Source: Comamonadaceae bacterium
Lineage (GTDB): Bacteria; Pseudomonadota; Gammaproteobacteria; Burkholderiales; Burkholderiaceae_C
Length of the DNA: 6,307 bases
Assembly (NCBI GenBank): GCA_947374705.1
Contig: CANCDA010000145.1
Location: 1-6,307 of the forward strand
Direction: 5' to 3'
Shown: piece by piece, positions 1 to 5,293 of the stretch
How positions within the stretch are numbered: position 1 is the first letter of the stretch
How the letters are laid out: each line of letters starts with the position of its first letter
Made by a program: the position numbers and the translations under genes
The notes under the pieces: generated by a model
The model's input: the letters and a program-made list of their open reading frames with translations, nothing else
Databases searched by the model: none
Told to the model about the DNA's origin: nothing

Positions 1-989
1 ACTTCACTGCCGATGTCGGCATCAACCACGGGGCTCAAGTCCACCGTCATCAAGTCCATGCTGATACGGCCGACCGTTCGCGTGCGTACACCATTGACCA
101 GCACGGGCGTGCCTTGTGGCGTAGTGCTGCGCATGTAGCCGTCGGCATAGCCGCAGGCCACCACGCCGATGCGCATGGGCGCGGGGGCTTGGTAGGCGGA
201 GCCGTAGCCCACCGTGTCGCCCAAGGCCAGGGTTTGTGACGCCACGATGCGTGAACGCAGGCTCATGGCGGGTTGCAAGCCCCAGTCGGCGGCGCTGTGT
301 TCGGGGTGGTCGGGCGAGGCACCGTAGAGCACGACGCCGGGACGGATCCAGTCGGAACTCAGACCCGCTTCGCCACGGCCCATGTGGCGCAGGATGGCCG
401 CGCTGTTGCTCAAGCAGCGTTCACCCGGCAGGTCTTGCGTGATGCGCTCAAAAACCGCGAGTTGCTGCGCGATGCCCGACGCACCGTTGACATCCCCATC
501 CGCATCACTGAAGTGCGTGAGCAGCGAGATTTCTTCCACCTGCGGCAACACGTTGAGCCGCGCCCAGGCGGCGCGGAATTGCGCGGGGGCAAAGCCCAGG
601 CGGTTCATACCGCTGTTGAGTTTGAGAAAGATACGGTGCGGCACATGGGTTTTGTGCGTGGCCAGCATGTCGATTTGCGCGCTGCAGTGCACGGTGTGCC
701 ACAGGTCCAGGCGCGAGCACAGCTCCAAGTCGCGTTGCTCGAAGACGCCTTCCAACAAAAGGATGGGGCCGCGCCAGCCCAGGCCACGCAGCGTGGCGGC
801 CTCGTCCAAGTCCAACAGGGCAAAACCGTCGGCCCCGCGCAGGCCCTCGAACACCCGCGCCAGACCATGGCCATAGGCATTGGCTTTGACGATGGCCCAG
901 ACGCGGGCGTCTGGCGCGCTTTGGCGCACGCGGGTCAGGTTGTGGCGAAGCGCCTCGGTATGAATGGTGGCCTGGATGGGACGGGGCAT
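1..989 (-). CDS. alr: Alanine racemase, 3'-truncated by the window edge
   Basis: This PLP enzyme interconverts L- and D-alanine in the cytoplasm and supplies D-alanine for peptidoglycan. The minus-strand frame from the ATG at 989-987 (MPRPIQATIH...) stays open to the left edge, giving 329 residues. Family members have about 355-375, so roughly the last 30-45 residues lie outside. The PLP-lysine motif VKANAYGHG is near the N-terminus with K35. KLNSGMNRLG places K123 and R130 seven apart, matching the carbamylated lysine and PLP-contacting arginine of Geobacillus Alr (K129, R136). VGYGSAY supplies the second catalytic base, Y262. GYADGY and GRISMDLMTVDLS follow. The start fits the usual distance to the PLP lysine, but no clear Shine-Dalgarno precedes it. 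The gene is divergent from lplT across 125 bp. Nothing in the visible part looks broken. Alr and DadX paralogues cannot be told apart; no dadA is adjacent, which favours the biosynthetic alr. Confidence 0.96.
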   Translation of the reverse strand, partial: MPRPIQATIHTEALRHNLTRVRQSAPDARVWAIVKANAYGHGLARVFEGLRGADGFALLDLDEAATLRGLGWRGPILLLEGVFEQRDLELCSRLDLWHTVHCSAQIDMLATHKTHVPHRIFLKLNSGMNRLGFAPAQFRAAWARLNVLPQVEEISLLTHFSDADGDVNGASGIAQQLAVFERITQDLPGERCLSNSAAILRHMGRGEAGLSSDWIRPGVVLYGASPDHPEHSAADWGLQPAMSLRSRIVASQTLALGDTVGYGSAYQAPAPMRIGVVACGYADGYMRSTTPQGTPVLVNGVRTRTVGRISMDLMTVDLSPVVDADIGSE

Positions 990-1016
990 CGTGAGTGAAA
1001 TGAGCAGGGTATGCCC

Positions 1017-1047
1017 TTGATTTTGACAGGGACGGGCATGCTATAAA
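1017..1047 (+). promoter_or_regulatory. Candidate sigma-70 promoter for lplT
   Basis: TGCTATAAA at 1039-1047 is an extended -10 (TGN plus TATAAA, five of six consensus bases). A -35-like TTGATT lies at 1017-1022 with a 19-bp spacer. A perfect TTGACA at 1023-1028 is also present, but its spacer is only 13 bp, too short for standard use. Transcription would begin near 1054, leaving about 60 nt before the lplT ATG. Assigned by motif only. Confidence 0.4.
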
Positions 1048-1069
1048 CCCTTGTCGTTAGGATTCTCAA
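1040..1069 (-). promoter_or_regulatory. Candidate sigma-70 promoter for alr
   Basis: Read on the minus strand, TTGAGA (1069-1064, five of six) is followed by an 18-bp spacer and TATAGC (1045-1040, four of six). The predicted start near 1033 gives a leader of about 45 nt before the alr ATG at 989. Its -10 overlaps the -10 of the plus-strand candidate, so both could not be occupied at once. Assigned by motif only. Confidence 0.35.
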
Positions 1070-1114
1070 AACAAATACCCTGCCCTCAGTCGCGCTGTAG
1101 GCCATTGACCAACA

Positions 1115-2398
1115 ATGAAACGTGGTTTTTTCACCATCATGTCAGCGCAGTTTTTCAGCTCGCTGGCCGACAACGCTTTGTTCGTTGGCGCTGTGCAATT
1201 GCTGCGCAGCAGTGGCGCTGCCGAGTGGCAACAGGCAGCCTTGGTGCCCATGTTTGCACTGTTCTATGTGATCCTCGCGCCCTTCGTTGGGGCCTATGCC
1301 GACTCGCAGCCCAAGGGCAAGGTCATGCTGATCAGCAACAGCATCAAGATCGTGGGTTGTTTGATGATGTTGTTTGGCTCGCACCCGCTCATGTCTTACG
1401 CCATTGTGGGCCTGGGCGCAGCGGCTTACTCCCCCGCCAAGTACGGCATCCTGACCGAGCTGCTGCCCGCCTCGCAACTGGTGCGTGCCAATGGCTGGAT
1501 CGAAGGACTCACCATCACCTCCATCATTTTGGGCGTGCTGCTCGGCGGGCAACTGGTGGGGATTCACGTCTCCAGCATGCTGTTGTCGATTGACTTGCCC
1601 TTGATCACGACCAGTGTTGACACCGCGCCCGAGGCCGCCATCAGCGTGCTGATCTTCATCTATATTCTGGCCGCCTGGTTCAACACCCGCATCCCGCACA
1701 CCGGAGTCGAAATGCGCCCCATGCCCAAGCGTCTGCTGGAGCTGTTGCCCGATTTCTGGACTTGCAATTCCCGCCTCTGGCGTGACAAGCTGGGCCAGAT
1801 TTCTCTGGCCACCACCACGCTGTTTTGGGGCGTGAGCGGCAACCTGCGCTACATCGTGCTGGCCTGGGCTTCTGTGGCGCTGGGCTATAGCGTGACGCAG
1901 GCCTCGTCGCTGGTGGGGGTGGTGGCCATTGGCACAGCGGTCGGTGCGGTGGTGGCGTCCATGCGCATGAAGCTGGAGCACGCCACACTGGTCATGCCCT
2001 TGGGCATTGCCATGGGGGTGCTGGTGATTTTGCTCAACTTCATCACCAACGTTTGGGTGGCAGCACCGTTTCTGGTGCTGCTGGGTGGCTTGGGCGGTTT
2101 TTTGGTCGTGCCCATGAACGCACTGCTGCAACACCGGGGCCACAACCTGATGGGCGCAGGCCGCTCTATCGCCGTGCAAAACTTCAACGAGCAGGCTTGC
2201 ATCCTCGGTCTGGGCGCGTTCTACAGCCTGTCCACCGGCATGGGCCTGTCGGCCTTTGGGGCCATCACGGCTTTTGGGGTGGTGGTGGCCGGGTTCATGT
2301 GGGTCATCCAACGCTGGCATGCCCGCAACTGCATCAACGACGCCGAAGAAGTCGAACACCTGCTCAACATTGCCCGCAACGACAACCTGCACGGTTAA
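1115..2398 (+). CDS. lplT: Lysophospholipid transporter LplT (MFS fold)
   Basis: LplT moves lysophospholipids, chiefly lysophosphatidylethanolamine, across the inner membrane so that they can be re-acylated by the acyltransferase Aas. The 427-residue protein is polytopic, with about 12 hydrophobic segments, and is somewhat longer than E. coli LplT (about 397). Family-like stretches are the N-terminal AQFFSSLADNALFVGAVQLL, whose D19-N20 matches the conserved Asp-Asn of TM1, YSPAKYGILTELLP (residues 105-118) and NGWIEGLTI (126-134). Residues 155-175 form a polar loop that may be an insertion relative to E. coli. The start is the ATG giving MKRGFFTIM, directly before TM1; Shine-Dalgarno complementarity upstream is poor. 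A hydrophilic tail of about 25 residues ends the protein. In E. coli lplT is followed by aas; here it is followed by an EamA transporter and no aas lies in the window. A generic MFS exporter is the alternative, but family resemblance is strong. Confidence 0.9.
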   Translation: MKRGFFTIMSAQFFSSLADNALFVGAVQLLRSSGAAEWQQAALVPMFALFYVILAPFVGAYADSQPKGKVMLISNSIKIVGCLMMLFGSHPLMSYAIVGLGAAAYSPAKYGILTELLPASQLVRANGWIEGLTITSIILGVLLGGQLVGIHVSSMLLSIDLPLITTSVDTAPEAAISVLIFIYILAAWFNTRIPHTGVEMRPMPKRLLELLPDFWTCNSRLWRDKLGQISLATTTLFWGVSGNLRYIVLAWASVALGYSVTQASSLVGVVAIGTAVGAVVASMRMKLEHATLVMPLGIAMGVLVILLNFITNVWVAAPFLVLLGGLGGFLVVPMNALLQHRGHNLMGAGRSIAVQNFNEQACILGLGAFYSLSTGMGLSAFGAITAFGVVVAGFMWVIQRWHARNCINDAEEVEHLLNIARNDNLHG

Positions 2399-2422
2399 GC
2401 CTTGGCGCTGATCGCACTTGGC

Positions 2423-3307
2423 ATGTCTGTTGCACCCGCTCTCGCCCTGGTCTTCAACGCCTTCGTCTGGGGCGTGTCTTGGTGGCCCCTGCGTGCGCTG
2501 GCGCAGCACGGTCTGCACCCCTTGTGGGCCACGGCCATCATCTTTGTTCTTTCTCTGCTGGGCTTGCTGTGCGTTCGCCCCCAGGCTTGGCGTGGCCTGA
2601 CCCAATCACCCTGGTTGTGGCTGCTGGCACTCGCATCAGGCCTGACCAATGTGGGCTTTAACTGGGCGGTGACTCAGGGCGATGTGGTGCGTGCCGTGCT
2701 CTTGTTTTACCTGATGCCGCTGTGGGTGGTGCTGCTGGCTTGGCCCTTGCTGGGTGAGCGACCCAGCCGAATTTCTATGCTGAGACTGGCCTTGGCGCTG
2801 ATGGGTTTGGTGCTGGTACTTAAAACGCCTGACTCGCCCTGGCCCGTGCCCGAGGGCCTGACGGACTGGCTGGCCATCATGGGCGGCTTTTGTTTTGCCT
2901 TGACCAATATTTTGCTGCGCAAACTCCACCACACGCCCGAGCCCACGCGTATCCTGGCCATGTTTGCCGGGGGCGTGATCGCAGCGACTCTCGCCGCCTT
3001 GGGGGGCATGGGCATGGGCGTGTTGAGCGCGCCGCCTGCACCCCACACAGCTTGGGTGTTCATGGCCGCGCTGCTCAGTCTGGCGTTTTTGGCGGGCAAC
3101 CTGGCCCTGCAATACGGCGCAGCGCGTTTGAGTGCCAGTACCACCTCGCTCATCATGCTGACCGAAGTGTTGTTTGCCAGTGCCTCGGCCGTGCTGCTGG
3201 GGGCGGGTGAGTTAACGGCGCAAACCCTGGGTGGCGGGGCGCTGATATTGCTGGCGGCGCTGTGGGCAAGTTTTGATTTTTCCAAACCACCGCAAAGTCC
3301 AAGCTGA
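2423..3307 (+). CDS. DMT-superfamily transporter, EamA family
   Basis: This is a 294-residue inner-membrane protein with about ten hydrophobic segments arranged as two EamA repeats, roughly residues 5-130 and 145-285, the usual architecture and size of 10-TM DMT transporters. Family-like features are FNAFVWGVSWWPLRAL in TM1, LLFYLMPLWVVLLAWPLLGE closing the first repeat, and LTEVLFASASAVLLGAGE with a Gly/Ala/Leu-rich final helix in the second. Substrate cannot be read from sequence; relatives export amino acids and other metabolites. I chose the ATG at 2423, which leads straight into TM1. An in-frame TTG at 2402, three bases after the lplT stop, would add seven residues. Neither start has a convincing ribosome binding site. 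The gap of 24 bp (or 3 bp) from lplT implies cotranscription and perhaps translational coupling. The C-terminus is a short polar tail ending KPPQSPS. Confidence 0.88.
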   Translation: MSVAPALALVFNAFVWGVSWWPLRALAQHGLHPLWATAIIFVLSLLGLLCVRPQAWRGLTQSPWLWLLALASGLTNVGFNWAVTQGDVVRAVLLFYLMPLWVVLLAWPLLGERPSRISMLRLALALMGLVLVLKTPDSPWPVPEGLTDWLAIMGGFCFALTNILLRKLHHTPEPTRILAMFAGGVIAATLAALGGMGMGVLSAPPAPHTAWVFMAALLSLAFLAGNLALQYGAARLSASTTSLIMLTEVLFASASAVLLGAGELTAQTLGGGALILLAALWASFDFSKPPQSPS

Positions 3308-3342
3308 TCCCCGTCAAAATCCACCCTCCAGTTAACTCACCC
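3205..3342. repeat. 12-bp perfect inverted repeat across the 3' end of the EamA gene
   Basis: GGGTGAGTTAAC at 3205-3216, inside the EamA coding region, is the exact reverse complement of GTTAACTCACCC at 3331-3342 in the gap before moaC. The arms are 114 bp apart. In a transcript they could pair and close off the 3' end of the EamA gene just upstream of the moaC start. No U-tract follows, so this is not a standard intrinsic terminator. Chance remains possible. Confidence 0.45.
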
Positions 3343-3359
3343 CAACCCATCTGATTGCC
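3308..3359 (+). other. Short EamA-moaC spacer
   Basis: These 52 bp separate the EamA stop from the moaC ATG. They are C-rich and purine-poor close to the ATG, so no Shine-Dalgarno is seen. I find no convincing -35/-10 pair and no intrinsic terminator, so moaC may be transcribed with lplT and the EamA gene or from a promoter within the EamA gene. The right arm of the 12-bp inverted repeat lies here. Confidence 0.5.
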
Positions 3360-3848
3360 ATGTCCTCACTCACCCACTTCGACGCCCAAGGCCAGGCCCA
3401 CATGGTGGACGTGGCCGCCAAGGCCAGCACCCACCGCATTGGCATTGCCACCGGTCGCATTGAAATGCTGCCCGCCACGCTGGCGCTGATCGAGTCCGGC
3501 ACCGCCAAGAAAGGCGATGTCATCGGCATTGCCCGCATTGCGGGTATTCAAGCGGCCAAGAAGACCAGCGACTTGATTCCTCTGTGTCATCCCTTGGCGC
3601 TGACCCGCGTGGCGTTGGCGTTTGCAACCCACCCCGCGACGGCCAGCCTACCCCCTCACGTGAGCTGCATCGCCACCGTTGAAACCGTTGGCCCCACCGG
3701 CGTAGAAATGGAAGCCCTGACCGCCGTGCAAGTGGCCTTGCTGACCATCTACGACATGTGCAAAGCCGTGGATCGGGGCATGACCATGACGGGCATCACC
3801 TTGCTAGAAAAGCACGGGGGCAAGTCGGGCAGTTTCATCGCGCCCTAG
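3360..3848 (+). CDS. moaC: Cyclic pyranopterin monophosphate synthase MoaC
   Basis: MoaC converts the MoaA product, 3',8-cyclo-7,8-dihydro-GTP, to cyclic pyranopterin monophosphate, the first stable intermediate of molybdenum cofactor synthesis, in the cytoplasm. The 162-residue length matches E. coli MoaC (161). Hallmarks appear in order: HFDAQGQAHMVDV at the N-terminus, GTAKKGDV with K51, LIPLCHPL with H77, GPTGVEMEALTAV with E116 and E118, IYDMCKAVD with D132 and K135, and the C-terminal GGKSG. These correspond to K51, H77, E112, E114, D128 and K131 of E. coli, the shift fitting a four-residue insertion around residues 90-100. The enzyme should be active. The ATG fits the family N-terminus but has no Shine-Dalgarno. 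No other mo-genes are in the window, so moaC is isolated from its pathway partners here. Its last 14 bp overlap the end of the convergent oligosaccharyltransferase gene. Confidence 0.97.
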   Translation: MSSLTHFDAQGQAHMVDVAAKASTHRIGIATGRIEMLPATLALIESGTAKKGDVIGIARIAGIQAAKKTSDLIPLCHPLALTRVALAFATHPATASLPPHVSCIATVETVGPTGVEMEALTAVQVALLTIYDMCKAVDRGMTMTGITLLEKHGGKSGSFIAP

Positions 3849-5274
3849 GGTAGGCCGCGCGCAAGCGCTGCTCATAAAACAAGGCCTCATCTTCACGCCC
3901 CAGCAGCCGCGCACTGTGGATCAACACCTCCACCACGCGGGCCTCCGGCGAGAAGTGCAACAAGCCATGCGCTATGGCGTTGAGCTGCGCGGCGTTAGTG
4001 GGTGTCAGCGGTGTGGTCGTCAACTCTGCAAAGCGCACCTGGTTTTGAAACAACCAGGAACTGCGGATTTTTTCCAAGGTGTTGTCTTTGTACGCCGCTG
4101 AACGCTGCGCAATGGGTAGATAAATTTGGCTCACGCGGTGATAGTCCCACGCGGCATAGCCCAAGCCCGCTAGCACGAGCAGCGCAAGCCCACACAGCCC
4201 GTTCGCCGTGGCTCTACTTAAGGGTGCTCCTGTAGAGTCCGCAAGCTCGGCGCGCGTGCGCCACAACAAGACCCCACTCAAACCCACCGCCATTTGAAAC
4301 GGCCCGTACCACAGCGGGTACTCCAGCAGGCTGTGCAACCCGATCACCGCCAACACGCCCCACGCCATTTGCCGTGTGGCATCCGTCTCTTGCCAGGGCT
4401 TGGCGCGCCACAGCAGCCAGGCCCCAGCGCCACACAGGAGCAGGGCCGCAGGCAGCCCCAAAGTCACCGCCAGATGCAAAGGCAAGTTGTGCGCATTGCC
4501 CATGATTTCGCAAAAGCGTGGGCCCTCAACCAGCGTGATGAAGTGGGCATAGCGAAGCTCGTCCCAGCCCCAACCCAACCACGGTTTTTGGCCGATCAGG
4601 TGCAGCACGTTAGACCATAAAACCAGGCGGCTGGAGCAAGCTGGCCCACCGTCTTGCAAGCGAGCAAACACACCGCCGCCCAAGGCCTGCCCCACCAACA
4701 CCGGTAACAGCAAAGCCGTCAGCAAGTAGCTGCCGACGGCAATCATCACCAGGTTACTGATCAGCGGGGTAGATGAACGGGGCGATTGCCGACGCCACCA
4801 CCCCACCATCAAGCCAATCAAGCCCAGCTGAAACAACCCTGTGCGCGATGAGGACGCCGCATTGCCCAGCGCCAGCAACACTGTGGCCAGCGTCAAGCCC
4901 ACAGTCCAAACTCTAATTTTGAGAATCGGGTGCGCTTGTGCCGCCCACCATAAAACCGCCAGCAAGCCGATGCTGGTCAGTGACGCAAACTGGTTGCGCT
5001 GGCGCAAGTTGGCAAAGGCTTCGCCTAAAACGGTGGGGCTAACCCAGGGCGATAACACCGCGCTCGCCCCAACATACTGAAATAAACCCATGCCAGCACT
5101 GAGGACAGCGGCCACCATCCAAGCCCCGGCCACGCTGGACACAAGCGAGCGCCGACCAACTTTGTCGCCCCCACCCCGCGTCGAAACCAGCAAGCCCGCC
5201 GTGCACGCAGCGCTTAAACACCAAGGTACAAACCCCGGCAACGGCCCGTTGGCCCAAGGGCTGAGCCAGGGCAA
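3835..5274 (-). CDS. PglL/Wzy-type O-oligosaccharyltransferase (O-antigen ligase family)
   Basis: This polytopic inner-membrane enzyme probably transfers lipid-linked glycans to protein (PglL/PilO type) or another acceptor in the periplasm. Numbering from the TTG at 5274 (479 residues), PglL-like motifs are NLRQRNQFAS (89-98), SSSRTG (141-146), WLGWGWDEL (232-240), NAHNLPLHL (260-268), whose histidines lie where PglL and WaaL carry an essential His in the large periplasmic loop, and LLEYPLWYGPF (316-326). About ten hydrophobic segments precede a soluble C-terminal region from about residue 380, as in Wzy_C plus C-terminal-domain proteins. I list the first conventional start, TTG at 5274, but it has no ribosome binding site and cuts the first hydrophobic segment. 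An ATT at 5298, five bases after GGGAGG, would add ISAAWLIA. No ATG, GTG or TTG exists between the in-frame stop at 5379-5377 and 5274. The gene follows the TPR gene as an apparent operon. A plain O-antigen ligase or polymerase is the alternative function. Confidence 0.88.
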   Translation of the reverse strand: MPWLSPWANGPLPGFVPWCLSAACTAGLLVSTRGGGDKVGRRSLVSSVAGAWMVAAVLSAGMGLFQYVGASAVLSPWVSPTVLGEAFANLRQRNQFASLTSIGLLAVLWWAAQAHPILKIRVWTVGLTLATVLLALGNAASSSRTGLFQLGLIGLMVGWWRRQSPRSSTPLISNLVMIAVGSYLLTALLLPVLVGQALGGGVFARLQDGGPACSSRLVLWSNVLHLIGQKPWLGWGWDELRYAHFITLVEGPRFCEIMGNAHNLPLHLAVTLGLPAALLLCGAGAWLLWRAKPWQETDATRQMAWGVLAVIGLHSLLEYPLWYGPFQMAVGLSGVLLWRTRAELADSTGAPLSRATANGLCGLALLVLAGLGYAAWDYHRVSQIYLPIAQRSAAYKDNTLEKIRSSWLFQNQVRFAELTTTPLTPTNAAQLNAIAHGLLHFSPEARVVEVLIHSARLLGREDEALFYEQRLRAAYPRAR

Positions 5275-5293
5275 GGCAATGAGCCAAGCCGCG

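Larger units (their letters stand above)
1004..1083. repeat. 9-bp inverted repeat flanking the divergent promoters
   Basis: GCAGGGTAT at 1004-1012 and its exact reverse complement ATACCCTGC at 1075-1083 bracket both candidate promoters, with 62 bp between the arms. The arms could be paired half-sites or two operators for one regulator, or chance. No known regulator motif is recognised. Confidence 0.45.
990..1114. promoter_or_regulatory. Divergent alr / lplT intergenic control region
   Basis: This is the only sizeable non-coding stretch in the window, and it must hold the start signals of both divergent genes. It is richer in A and T than the flanking genes around 1017-1077. It contains one promoter-like element per strand, with -10 hexamers overlapping at 1040-1047, and a perfect 9-bp inverted repeat flanking both. 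No riboswitch or attenuator fold is recognised. The layout suggests competing or co-regulated promoters, which is inference. Confidence 0.6.

Noticed and set aside
273..998. A 241-codon plus-strand open frame opposite alr
   Set aside because: The minus strand encodes alanine racemase with all active-site motifs; the plus-strand frame is its shadow and has no recognisable features.
1023..1047. TTGACA (1023-1028) paired with TATAAA (1042-1047) as the lplT promoter
   Set aside because: The 13-bp spacer is too short for a normal sigma-70 promoter; the extended -10 with TTGATT at 1017 is preferred, weakly.
1142..2605. A 487-codon open frame on the minus strand opposite lplT and the start of the EamA gene
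   Set aside because: Its translation is rich in Gln, His and Gly with no domain-like pattern, as expected from the antisense of a high-GC membrane-protein gene. The plus strand carries a clear LplT.
2636..3324. Two long minus-strand frames opposite the EamA gene
   Set aside because: Low-complexity antisense products; the plus-strand EamA reading is clear and hydrophobic in the right pattern.
3843..3850. CCCTAGGG palindrome at the moaC stop as a terminator
   Set aside because: It is only 8 bp, has no loop and no U-tract on either strand, and lies within overlapping coding sequence.
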